A stretch of 64,000 bases of DNA from CALMZY01 sp052033915 (GTDB lineage Bacteria; Verrucomicrobiota; Kiritimatiellia; CAIQIC01; JAGNIJ01): the NCBI GenBank assembly GCA_052033915.1, contig JBPOJF010000003.1:121206-185205 (forward strand), given 5' to 3'. This document shows, piece after piece, positions 32,875 through 41,824 of this stretch. A program made the translations under genes and the position numbers. The number at the start of each line of letters is the position of its first letter. Within the stretch, counting starts at the first letter, position 1. Under the pieces are notes generated by a model. It saw only the letters and a list, made by a program, of their open reading frames with translations, was not told where the DNA came from and searched no databases.

Positions 32875-33600
32875 TCAGGCGGCGGCCTCCAGTTTCCTCT
32901 GTTTGTTCCGTTCCTTCAGCAGGTCCATGTTCAGATAGCGGTGTTGCTCGATCCAGTCCTCGTGGATCTCGGCTGCCAGCGCCCTCACAAGCCTCAGCGC
33001 GTTGGCCTCGTTCGGGAAGATGCGGACCAGCAACGTCCTCCGCTTGATCTCCTGGTTCAGTCGCTCCAGCATGTTCGTGCTCTTGAGGTGTTTGTGGTGT
33101 GCTTCCGGCAGCCAGAACATGAACGTATCCGCAATGTTCGCTTCCACCCACTCACAGAGCTTCCCGTAGCGCACCTGCCAGCGCTTCAGTCATGCCTCCA
33201 AGTCCCGACGAGCTTCTTCGGCGTTCCGCCGCTCGTACAGCCACCTCAGCTCCATTAGACAGTCTTCCGCCCCGCTCTTCGGCAGGGAGTCCAACGCGTT
33301 CCGCAGGAAGTGTACATAGCAGCGCTGCCACGCGGCTTCCGTCAGGGCCTCCTGGATCGCTTGTCGCAGCCCCTCGTGATCGTCGCTCACCACCAGTTCC
33401 ACCCCGTGTAGCCCGCGCTCCATCAGCGCCGTCACCAACGCCTTCTCGCTCCGCTGGTATCGATCAAATACTTCCGTCGAGAATCGCCCCGCCCGGTCTT
33501 GCGGTACCCTCCGATCTTGCCGACGCGCGTCACCAGACAGCGCCGGTAATGCCCGCTCCGATACCCTTGCCGCCCTTCGGTACGCTATCCGTGACGGCTC
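32875..33600 (-). pseudogene. IS256-family (Mutator-type) transposase, multiply broken
   Basis: The C-terminal 100 residues are intact IS256-type sequence (HHKHLKSTNMLERLNQEIKR, RYLNMDLLKERNKQRK). A TGA at 33190-33192, in place of the tryptophan expected in DLEA-W-LKRWQ, separates them from an upstream segment in the same frame with GVELVVSDDHEGLRQAI and AAWQRCYVHFLRNALDS. Before that, RFSTEVFDRYQRSEKALVTA joins directly to RGLHGVEL, so about 140 residues including two of the three DDE residues are missing. Further upstream GYRSGHYRRCLVTRVGK lies in another frame, and the N-terminus is absent. The element is inactive. Confidence 0.88.
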
Positions 33601-33602
33601 AG

Positions 33603-33743
33603 CAACCCTATGACCCAAGAACTGAGGGGGAGATTTATGGTCTGCGCCTAGTGTACATCATCCCCGAGCCGTCAACCGCCGCATTGCTGTTCCTGGGTTC
33701 GCTGGGTTGTGCGTGGGGCTGGGTGCGGCGGCGGGCGGCGTAG
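33603..33743 (+). pseudogene. C-terminal remnant of a PEP-CTERM sorting-signal protein
   Basis: The last 29 codons before the TAG at 33741 encode YIIPEPSTAALLFLGSLGC followed by AWGWVRRRAA: a VPEP-type motif, a membrane helix and an arginine cluster, the exact layout of a PEP-CTERM/exosortase signal. No start or body of the gene remains; the frame runs backwards into the antisense of the IS256 transposase. The IS evidently replaced or truncated the rest. It implies that the genome has, or had, an exosortase system linked to exopolysaccharide. Confidence 0.75.
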
Positions 33744-33786
33744 CGATCATCTCGACGACCGTTTCGTCAGGTCATCAGAGGCGGGA

Positions 33787-34080
33787 TCAGTATAACAGCA
33801 GGGCTTTCGCCTGGGCCGAATCCTCCGCCGGAACTGCCGTGTCCGCCAGGATAACGGCGTTCCCGCCGCTGATCTCGATCACGCCCTCGCCGGTTACAAA
33901 GTACAGTTCCCGGCCGCCGCCCGCCGCGCGCAGGATGCCGCGCTTGAGCGCGGCGATCATCGGCGCGTGATGGGCCAGCACGCCGAGGCGCCCCCTGCGG
34001 CCCGGGGCTTCGAGCGATTCCACCTCGCCGCGGAATGCCTGGCCCTCGGGCGTGTAAATGGCCAGGGTGAACGTTGCCAT
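33787..34080 (-). CDS. atpC: ATP synthase subunit epsilon
   Basis: The 97-residue protein is the F1 central-stalk epsilon subunit, N-terminal beta-sandwich only (LAIYTPEGQAFRGEVESLEA, GVLAHHAPMIAALKRG, GVIEISGGNAVILAD). The usual C-terminal helical hairpin, about 40 residues, that inhibits ATP hydrolysis is missing; the protein ends at AKALLLY. This may mean weak self-inhibition. It is the last gene of the atp operon, one base after atpD. It ends about 40 bases from the PEP-CTERM remnant, but the full-length beta-sandwich shows no sign of truncation. Confidence 0.93.
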   Translation of the reverse strand: MATFTLAIYTPEGQAFRGEVESLEAPGRRGRLGVLAHHAPMIAALKRGILRAAGGGRELYFVTGEGVIEISGGNAVILADTAVPAEDSAQAKALLLY

Positions 34081-34081
34081 G

Positions 34082-35518
34082 TTATTCGTTCCTCAACTTG
34101 CGCGCCTTCTCAACAACAGTCTCGATGGCGCCGACCATGAAGAAGGCCTGCTCCGGAATGCCGTCGTGCTTGCCGTCGATGACTTCCGCGAACGAACGAA
34201 TCGTGTCTTCCAGCTTCACATAGATGCCGTGCATGCCGATGAACTGCTCGGCGACATGGAAGGGCTGGGACAGGAATTTCTGGATCTTCCGCGCCCGCGC
34301 CACGATCAGCCGGTCGGACTCGGACAATTCCTCGATGCCCATGATGGCGATGATGTCCTGCAGTTCCTTGTACTTCTGAAGGATCTCCTGCACGCCGCGG
34401 GCCACGCGGTAGTGCTCCTGCCCGACGATCTCGGGCGCGAGGATCGTGGACGAGGAGGAGAGGGGATCCACCGCGGGATAGATGCCCATGTCCACGATCT
34501 GCCGGGAAAGCTCGGTCGTGGCGTCCAGGTGCGCGAATGTGGTGGCCGGTGCCGGGTCGGTATAATCGTCCGCCGGAACGTAAATGGCCTGGATTGACGT
34601 GATCGATCCGCTCTTCGTCGAGGTGATGCGTTCCTGCAATTCGCCCATGTCCGTGCCCAGGGTCGGCTGGTAGCCGACCGCGGACGGGATGCGTCCGAGG
34701 AGCGCAGAGACCTCGGCGCCGGCCTGCGTAAACCGGAAGATGTTGTCGATGAACAGGAGCACGTCCTTGTGCATGTTGTCGCGGAAGTACTCGGCGACGG
34801 TCAGCGCGGAGAGGGCCACGCGGGCGCGCGCGCCGGGCGGCTCGTTCATCTGGCCGTAGATCATCGAGGTCTTCCCGAGTACCCCGGATTCCTTCATCTC
34901 CAGGTGCAGGGCCGTGCCCTCGCGCGTGCGCTCGCCCACGCCCGCAAAGACCGAGAATCCGCCGTGCTGTGTGGCGATGTTGTGAATCATCTCTTCGATC
35001 AGCACCGTCTTGCCGACGCCGGCGCCGCCGAACAGGCCGATCTTTCCGCCTTTCTTATACGGCGCGAGCAGGTCGATCACCTTGATGCCCGTTTCGAGAA
35101 TCTCATCCTGGGTCTCCTGTTCCTCGAGCGGCGGCGCGGGACGATGAATCGGAAGCCTCTGGGTCGCTTCGATCGGTCCGGCCTGATCGATCGGGTCGCC
35201 CAGCAGGTTCATGACACGGCCCAGCGTGCCCACGCCCACGGGCATGGTGATCTCCTGGCCGGTGTTCAGGACCTCCGCGCCCCGGACAAGCCCGTCCGTG
35301 CTGTCCAGCGCGATCGCGCGCACGACATCGTCCCCCAGGTGGTGGGCCACTTCGAGCGTCAGGTTCCAGGGCTGGTTGCTGATGAGGGGGTTGCTCACCT
35401 TCAGCGCCGTGTTGATCGGCGGCAGTTTGCCGGGAGGGAACTGCACGTCGACGACGGCGCCCAGGACTTGCGAGATGGTTCCATTCACAACGGTTTCATC
35501 AGTGGTTTCCAGGGCCAT
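34082..35518 (-). CDS. atpD: ATP synthase subunit beta
   Basis: The 478-residue catalytic subunit has the P-loop GLFGGAGVGKTVLIEEM, the catalytic Glu in GVGERTREG and ALSALTVAEYFRD, followed by DVLLFIDNIFRFTQAG and the DELSEED-like loop as IEELSESDRL. Start at 35518 is preferred over an ATG at 35524, since AAAGGA is 7 bases away rather than one. It makes ATP at the alpha-beta interface. Located between atpG and atpC as usual. Confidence 0.98.
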   Translation of the reverse strand: MALETTDETVVNGTISQVLGAVVDVQFPPGKLPPINTALKVSNPLISNQPWNLTLEVAHHLGDDVVRAIALDSTDGLVRGAEVLNTGQEITMPVGVGTLGRVMNLLGDPIDQAGPIEATQRLPIHRPAPPLEEQETQDEILETGIKVIDLLAPYKKGGKIGLFGGAGVGKTVLIEEMIHNIATQHGGFSVFAGVGERTREGTALHLEMKESGVLGKTSMIYGQMNEPPGARARVALSALTVAEYFRDNMHKDVLLFIDNIFRFTQAGAEVSALLGRIPSAVGYQPTLGTDMGELQERITSTKSGSITSIQAIYVPADDYTDPAPATTFAHLDATTELSRQIVDMGIYPAVDPLSSSSTILAPEIVGQEHYRVARGVQEILQKYKELQDIIAIMGIEELSESDRLIVARARKIQKFLSQPFHVAEQFIGMHGIYVKLEDTIRSFAEVIDGKHDGIPEQAFFMVGAIETVVEKARKLRNE

Positions 35519-35541
35519 GTCCATATCCTTTCAAAATTCTG

Positions 35542-36402
35542 TCACATTGCCTCGGCGCCCGAGACGATTTCCGAAATCTCCTTGGTGATGGCGGCCTGCC
35601 GGGCCCGATTCCTCAACAGTGTCAGACGCTCGATCATATCGTCCGCGTTGTTCGTCGCGTTGTCCATCGCGGTCATCCGCGCGGCCTGTTCGCCGGCGGC
35701 GTTTTCGAGCAGGACGTGAAACACCCGGAGGTCCAGCAGCTTGGGAAGAAGCAGGGCCAGCAGTTTCTTCGGGTCGGGCTCGTAGAGAGGCGGGGTCTCG
35801 CGGACGGCATCGTCGGCCGTCTTGGGCTCGAAAGGCAGAAACAGCTCGACGACGGGTTTCTGCGCCAGCGGGCTTTGATACCGGTTATAGGCGAGGTAGA
35901 TGTCGTCATAGCGGCCGGCGAGGAACGGCTCCTTCAGTTCCTCGCTGATCCGGCGCGCATCGGCGTAGGAGGGCTTGTTCGTGACGCCTTCGTAGTGGCG
36001 GCGGACTCTCACGCGATTCTTCAGCGCGTTGTAGCCGCGGCGGCCGCAGAAGCTCACGTCCACGCGCTCGAACCGGTTGTCCCGCTCCCGGATCCACGAG
36101 ACCACGCGCTTGCAGATCTGATTGTTGAACGAACCGCACAACCCGCGGTCGGAGGTGAACACCAGAACGAGCGCGCGCTTCGATCCGTCGCGCGCCTCCA
36201 GGAACGGGTCGTGAAGCTCCCCGCCCTCGGACAGGAGTCGCGACATGAGTTCCGAGAGCCGCGTGGAGTAGAGCCGGGCGCCTTCCTGGGCCTGCTGGGC
36301 GTGGCGCAGGCGCGTCGCCGCCACCATTTTCATGGTTTTGGTGATCTTGCGCGTGTTCTTAAGGCTCTTGATCCTGTGCGTGTATTCCTTGAGCGCATGC
36401 AT
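35542..36402 (-). CDS. atpG: ATP synthase subunit gamma
   Basis: The 286-residue rotor shaft has the N-terminal helix (YTHRIKSLKNTRKITKTMKM), LVFTSDRGLCGSFNNQI and the C-terminal helix ending TLLRNRARQAAITKEISEIV. Both helices form the coiled coil turning inside alpha3-beta3. Length is standard, with no redox-regulating insert as in chloroplasts. It is 23 bases from atpD and 21 from atpA. Confidence 0.97.
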   Translation of the reverse strand: MHALKEYTHRIKSLKNTRKITKTMKMVAATRLRHAQQAQEGARLYSTRLSELMSRLLSEGGELHDPFLEARDGSKRALVLVFTSDRGLCGSFNNQICKRVVSWIRERDNRFERVDVSFCGRRGYNALKNRVRVRRHYEGVTNKPSYADARRISEELKEPFLAGRYDDIYLAYNRYQSPLAQKPVVELFLPFEPKTADDAVRETPPLYEPDPKKLLALLLPKLLDLRVFHVLLENAAGEQAARMTAMDNATNNADDMIERLTLLRNRARQAAITKEISEIVSGAEAM

Positions 36403-36423
36403 AACGTCTCTTCCAAGCCGGCG

Positions 36424-37947
<1,524 letters not shown>

Positions 37948-37953
37948 TGGACC

Positions 37954-38493
37954 TCACGCGGTGATGAACTTCTGTTTGAATGTGTCAAGCTGGTGTGCCG
38001 TGCTCGAGTTGTAAATGACGTCGCCGATCCGGACCGTGAACCCGCCGAGAAGGGCGGGGTCGGTTGTCGCCTCCGTCAGAATCCGCTTCTGCAGCTTCTT
38101 TTCCAGGTTCTTCCGAAGCGCGTCGAGCTGCTCCGCGGAGAGCGGGCGCGCGGCAGCGATCTTCGCTTTCACGATGCCGAGTTCCTGGTCGCGGAGCTCG
38201 CCGAAGAAGTCCGCCACCGGCTCGAGCATCCGCATCTGGCTCTTTTCCTCCAGGAACATCAGGAACCGGTACGTCAGCGCGTCCAACCGCTTCTCAAAAA
38301 GGGTCTTCAGCAGGTCGATCCTCTGCTCCGACGGAATCATGTAGTCCGTCAGGAACGCGGACAGCTCGGGCAGCCGGCGCGCGAGTTCGCACAGTCCGGC
38401 GAGGTCGGCCTGCACGTCGTCCGCGCGGCCCGCCTCCCGGGCCGTCGTGTGGAGGACCTTCGCGTATCGGCGGCTTGTGCGTGTGTGAAGCAT
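37954..38493 (-). CDS. atpH: ATP synthase subunit delta
   Basis: The 179-residue peripheral-stalk protein (OSCP type) starts at the ATG at 38493; longer readings in this frame run into atpF out of phase. The N-terminal helical domain (SRRYAKVLHTTAREAGRADD) caps F1, and the C-terminal part (TDPALLGGFTVRIGDVIYNS) contacts subunit b. Both family signatures are present. It starts five bases after atpF ends. Confidence 0.96.
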   Translation of the reverse strand: MLHTRTSRRYAKVLHTTAREAGRADDVQADLAGLCELARRLPELSAFLTDYMIPSEQRIDLLKTLFEKRLDALTYRFLMFLEEKSQMRMLEPVADFFGELRDQELGIVKAKIAAARPLSAEQLDALRKNLEKKLQKRILTEATTDPALLGGFTVRIGDVIYNSSTAHQLDTFKQKFITA

Positions 38494-38498
38494 GTGCG

Positions 38499-39035
38499 TC
38501 AGAGCTGGTTGATCCACTTGTCGACCAGGGAACGGTTTTTTTCGTCGTCGAGATTCGAGCCGATCAGCTTGCCCGCGATCGCGATGGAGAGTTCGGCGCT
38601 CTCCCTGCGAAGCGCGGCGACGGCGTTGTCGCGCGCTTTGCCGATGTCGCGCTCGGCGTTCTCGACGAGGATCTGCGCCTCCCGGCGCGCTTTCTCCTCG
38701 ATCACGTGTCCGGTCTCCTCGGCGGCGCGTCGGGCCGCGGCGAGAATCTCCCTGGCCTGTTTTTCCGCCTCGGCGACGGTCTGCCGGCGGATTTCCTCCA
38801 TGTTCTGGAGCTGCCGGCGGATCTTCTCGGCGTTTTCCTGCGCCGTGCGGATCGTCTGCTCGCGGTATTCCAGCGCCGCGAGAATCGGCTTCCAGGCCAC
38901 CTTGTAGAGAATGACGGTGACGAGGATGAAGGTCACCCATGTCAGGCCGATCATCATGGGCGAGACGGCCATGACGTCGGCCTCGCCGCCGTGCGAGGGT
39001 ACTTCGACCGTTGCGTGTGTTGTCTGGTCCTGCAT
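38499..39035 (-). CDS. atpF: ATP synthase subunit b
   Basis: The 178-residue protein has a His/Thr-rich N-terminal extension, one membrane helix (MMIGLTWVTFILVTVILYKV, about 27-46) with KPILAALEYREQTIRTA after it, then a long charged coiled coil to the C-terminus. It forms the stator connecting F0 and F1. Only one b-type gene is present, so the stalk is a homodimer. Confidence 0.96.
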   Translation of the reverse strand: MQDQTTHATVEVPSHGGEADVMAVSPMMIGLTWVTFILVTVILYKVAWKPILAALEYREQTIRTAQENAEKIRRQLQNMEEIRRQTVAEAEKQAREILAAARRAAEETGHVIEEKARREAQILVENAERDIGKARDNAVAALRRESAELSIAIAGKLIGSNLDDEKNRSLVDKWINQL

Positions 39036-39055
39036 CGGTTCCGGGAACCCTGCGG

Positions 39056-39271
39056 CTACTTGGCCAGGAAGCAGACTACCGCGCCGAACAGCGCGACGCC
39101 TTCGATCATCGCCGCCGCGATCAGCATGTTGACCTGGATTTTAGGCGACGCCTCGGGCTGACGGGCGATGCCTTCCATGGCGGCGGATGCCAGCCAGCCG
39201 ATGCCGAGTCCCGCGCCGATTGTTACGAGTCCCGCGCCGAGCGCGGCCAATCCTGCTGTAATGCTGCCCAT
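39056..39271 (-). CDS. atpE: ATP synthase subunit c
   Basis: The 71-residue proteolipid has two membrane helices joined by the ARQPE loop. The ion-carrying Glu is in AAAMIEGVALFGAVV. Sodium-type c subunits have a Gln in helix 1 and Glu-Ser-Thr in helix 2; here helix 1 reads GLGIGWLASAAMEG with no Gln at that place and Glu is followed by Gly, so proton coupling is expected. It forms the rotor ring. Confidence 0.97.
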   Translation of the reverse strand: MGSITAGLAALGAGLVTIGAGLGIGWLASAAMEGIARQPEASPKIQVNMLIAAAMIEGVALFGAVVCFLAK

Positions 39272-39287
39272 ATCTATTCCTTTCTGA

Positions 39288-40049
39288 TTAGTGCTCCGGG
39301 TGAACCATCTGACCGATAAACATCGCTGAAAGCAACGTAAAGATAAAGGCTTGAAGAAAAGCGATAAACAACTCCAAAAAGTAGACGCCTATGGCGAGGG
39401 CCAGGGCCGGCAGGGCGGCCCAGCCGAAGATCACGACGAGACCCAGCAGCGCGAAGATGACGATGTGGCCCGCCAGCATGTTCGCGAAGAGACGGACGGT
39501 CAGCGCGAAGGCCTTGATGAACATCCCGATGAACTCGATCGGTGTCAGCAGGATGAGCAGGGGCCACGGGACGCCGTGCGGCACGAACACCTTCACGAAT
39601 CCGATGAATCCGTTCTTGTAGATCGAGCCGAAGATCATGAAGCCGAGCGTGATCAGCGCCAGCGCGGCGGTGACGTTCACATTGCCGGTCGCGGCGCGGA
39701 AAATCGGGATCAGGCCCATCAGGTTCAGGCCCAGGATAAAGAAGAAGAAGCTGCAAAACAGAGGCGCCATTTTCCGGCCGTCCTTGTCGCCGAGGCAGGC
39801 GATCGAGATATGGTCCCGGACAAAAAGGACAAACGCTTCGAGGAGATTGGTCAACCCGTGCGGCACGATGTCCTTCCTGCGGTACAGGACGCCGAACAGC
39901 AGGAGCAGGATGGACGCGCAGAGGATGAGCATCACGCCGTGGACGCTGAGGAAATCGGGCAGGTGGACCTTGATGAATGGCAGCACCCATTCGTGGGAGT
40001 CCTGCACCTCCTCCAGGATGTACTGATTGACTGCCGCTGTTTTGTCCAT
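39288..40049 (-). CDS. atpB: ATP synthase subunit a
   Basis: The 253-residue membrane protein forms the ion half-channels. The essential arginine is in KAFALTVRLFANMLAGHIVI. Five or six membrane helices are present and the last helix, FLQAFIFTLLSAMFIGQMV, is typical. It lies 16 bases before atpE and 5 after the atpI-like gene. Confidence 0.97.
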   Translation of the reverse strand: MDKTAAVNQYILEEVQDSHEWVLPFIKVHLPDFLSVHGVMLILCASILLLLFGVLYRRKDIVPHGLTNLLEAFVLFVRDHISIACLGDKDGRKMAPLFCSFFFFILGLNLMGLIPIFRAATGNVNVTAALALITLGFMIFGSIYKNGFIGFVKVFVPHGVPWPLLILLTPIEFIGMFIKAFALTVRLFANMLAGHIVIFALLGLVVIFGWAALPALALAIGVYFLELFIAFLQAFIFTLLSAMFIGQMVHPEH

Positions 40050-40054
40050 GAGCG

Positions 40055-40321
40055 TCAGATCCGTTCTCTGTTTCCGCCGCGGCCCTTTTCTTCAGCGGTT
40101 TTCCTGTTCAACCGGCGCACCTCCTTCCAGACTTCGTACGCCCCGTAAAACAGCCCCAGGAAAACACCGCAGAGCGTCCATGCCTTGCCGCCGCCGCGCT
40201 TCTGGTCCAGCCAGTAGCCGGCCAGGGTAAACACCGCCACCCCCGTGGCCATGTTCAGGCCGAGCGAAAGCGCCGTTCCAAAGAACGCATATAACTCTTT
40301 TTTCCTCGCGTCGTCCTGCAA
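40055..40321 (-). CDS. atpI: AtpI/AtpZ-like ATP synthase assembly protein
   Basis: The 88-residue protein has two membrane helices (LSLGLNMATGVAVFTLAGYW and WTLCGVFLGLFYGAYEVWKE) around GYWLDQKRGG, the hallmark of AtpI/AtpZ proteins, which help assemble the c-ring and may carry magnesium. The frame is open far upstream, but the promoter at 40352-40380 rules out a longer protein. The best start is TTG 40321, some 25 bases after transcription starts; no Shine-Dalgarno is seen. First gene of the atp operon. Confidence 0.8.
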   Translation of the reverse strand: MQDDARKKELYAFFGTALSLGLNMATGVAVFTLAGYWLDQKRGGGKAWTLCGVFLGLFYGAYEVWKEVRRLNRKTAEEKGRGGNRERI

Positions 40322-40342
40322 AAAAAGCCCCGCGGTAGATTC

Positions 40343-40371
40343 TTGTTTGGAACCATACGGAAAAGTAGTAT
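40343..40371 (+). promoter_or_regulatory. promoter of cytidylate-kinase-like gene, overlapping atp promoter
   Basis: TTGTTT (40343-40348), 17 bases and TAGTAT (40366-40371) face right. The promoter overlaps the opposite-facing atp promoter nearly completely. Confidence 0.5.
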
Positions 40372-40380
40372 GGGTCTCAA
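40352..40380 (-). promoter_or_regulatory. atp operon promoter
   Basis: On the minus strand TTGAGA (40375-40380), 17 bases and TATGGT (40352-40357) lie about 30 bases before the atpI-like start. It is the only good promoter before the nine-gene operon. Confidence 0.6.
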
Positions 40381-40414
40381 GGGCAGATTCATCCGCCCGG
40401 GGAGCGAGGCTCTT

Positions 40415-41110
40415 ATGGATCATATGGCATTGTTGAAGAAGTACATCCGCGAGAAGGAAGACGCGGATATCATTGATCGCGGCTATCCCTTTGTCACCAT
40501 TTCCCGGCAGGTGGGGGCGGGTGGCCATGCGCTGGCGCGCGATATCCTCTGGCAGATGGAAGACCACGCTCAGAACAACGAACTGTTCCAAGGGTGGAAT
40601 CTGTTCGATCAAACCGTCTGCGCCCTCGTCATGCAGGACCCCGAGATCAGCGCCTCGTTCGACGCCCTGGTCACGGAGGAGTATCGGTCGGAACCCTCCC
40701 AGATGTTCTACGATTTGATGAGCGGCCGGAGCCAGCAGTACGCGACGTACAAGCGCATCTTCGAGATCGTCCGCATCCTGGCCACCCTGGGCAAGGCCAT
40801 CATCATCGGCCGCGCCGGCGTCTGCGTGACGCACAAGATGCCGCACGGCATCCACATCCGTCTCATCGCGTCCGAGGAAAGCCGGATCAAAACGCTGATG
40901 AAGGAGCAGGATATCCGCTGTGACGAGGCCCGGAAATTCATACAGAAGAGCACCCGGGAAAGGGAGCGTCTCCTCAAGGATTTCTTCAACAGGGATATCA
41001 ACGATCCGCTTCTCTTCGACGTCACCTTCAATATGGACACGCAGTCGACCGCGGACCTGGCGGCGATCATTGTCCAGATGATCAAGCTGAAGGCGAAGAA
41101 GACGCGCTGA
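40415..41110 (+). CDS. cytidylate kinase-like family protein
   Basis: The 231-residue protein starts at the ATG at 40415, five bases after GAGG. It belongs to the cytidylate-kinase-like group (Pfam Cytidylate_kin2): PFVTISRQVGAGGHALARDI is the modified P-loop with GAGG in place of GKS/T, and KAIIIGRAGVCVTHKMPHGI, HIRLIASEESRIKTLMK and RERERLLKDFFNRDIND follow as a lid region. The absent P-loop Lys suggests it may not be an ordinary nucleotide kinase. Substrate unknown. Divergent from the atp operon with overlapping promoters. Confidence 0.8.
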   Translation: MDHMALLKKYIREKEDADIIDRGYPFVTISRQVGAGGHALARDILWQMEDHAQNNELFQGWNLFDQTVCALVMQDPEISASFDALVTEEYRSEPSQMFYDLMSGRSQQYATYKRIFEIVRILATLGKAIIIGRAGVCVTHKMPHGIHIRLIASEESRIKTLMKEQDIRCDEARKFIQKSTRERERLLKDFFNRDINDPLLFDVTFNMDTQSTADLAAIIVQMIKLKAKKTR

Positions 41111-41167
41111 CGATTCTGTTTTTCCTCGCCCGGACGCCGCGATTCGGACGACGGGATCGGACAGGTC

Positions 41168-41563
41168 TTAATCGAAATAAATGAACGCGTCGAACCGGTT
41201 GGAGTGGTTGGGATCGACGCTCAACTCCAGGATCGTTCTCTCGCCTTCGAGGATGTCCACATCGCCCCGGAACACGCGATAGGTGTGATCCTGGTCGACG
41301 ACCACGCGGCGGACAACCGGATCGAGATCGTACCATTCGCTGTCGTTGTCATCCACGCCCCGTCGTTCAACCCCATCGATGTACACGTTGCAGTCGTTCG
41401 GAGTCCGGTTTACGACGTACAGGGTGCCTTTTCCGGCGGGCGGGTTGTGGTCGAAATCGTCATCGTCGATCTCGCAACCCAGGAACGGGAGGGAAAGCGA
41501 CACGGTGACGGCGGCGAGCAGGAGGATTTTTCCAAGGCACAACTCGTTTTGTCGTTGCGGCAT
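41168..41563 (-). CDS. small lipoprotein
   Basis: The 131-residue protein starts at the ATG at 41563, six bases after GAGGTG. A lipobox SLPFLGC puts the lipidated Cys at 30, followed by EIDDDDFD, an acidic stretch that argues for inner-membrane retention or surface linkers. The rest is a small beta-rich domain with GTLYVVNRTPNDCNVYIDGV and VVVDQDHTYRVFRGDVDILE, somewhat like PEGA-type domains. No known family. It has its own promoter at 41590-41618. Confidence 0.72.
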   Translation of the reverse strand: MPQRQNELCLGKILLLAAVTVSLSLPFLGCEIDDDDFDHNPPAGKGTLYVVNRTPNDCNVYIDGVERRGVDDNDSEWYDLDPVVRRVVVDQDHTYRVFRGDVDILEGERTILELSVDPNHSNRFDAFIYFD

Positions 41564-41589
41564 GCTGCACCTCATTGAGTGTTGCTTTG

Positions 41590-41618
41590 AAAATAACGCA
41601 GCCCCCGGCGCTGAACAA
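41590..41618 (-). promoter_or_regulatory. lipoprotein gene promoter
   Basis: TTGTTC (41613-41618), 17 bases and TATTTT (41590-41595) on the minus strand, 27 bases before the start codon. Confidence 0.5.
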
Positions 41619-41774
41619 GACGATTCAGGCAACTTCGGCGGCAGGCGCCCCGCCGCAAGACCCCTGTCATCGGTTGTTTTGTCTGCATGTCGCCCCTTCC
41701 TGTTCGTGGGGTTGCCTTTCTCCCCGTGAGGGATATAACCGAATAACCGCAATCTGTTTAGAACCCGTCTCCGC

Positions 41775-41803
41775 TTGTGCGGCTGAGGGCACCGGGTTAT
41801 TGT
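41775..41803 (+). promoter_or_regulatory. DUF362 gene promoter
   Basis: TTGTGC (41775-41780), 17 bases and TATTGT (41798-41803), 22 bases before the ATG at 41825, leaving a short leader containing AAAGG. Confidence 0.5.
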
Positions 41804-41824
41804 CTATGGAAGAAAGGTTCCGCG

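Noticed and set aside
39056..39271. Sodium-coupled ATP synthase
   Set aside because: The c subunit lacks the helix-1 Gln and the Glu-Ser-Thr pattern of sodium-type rings.
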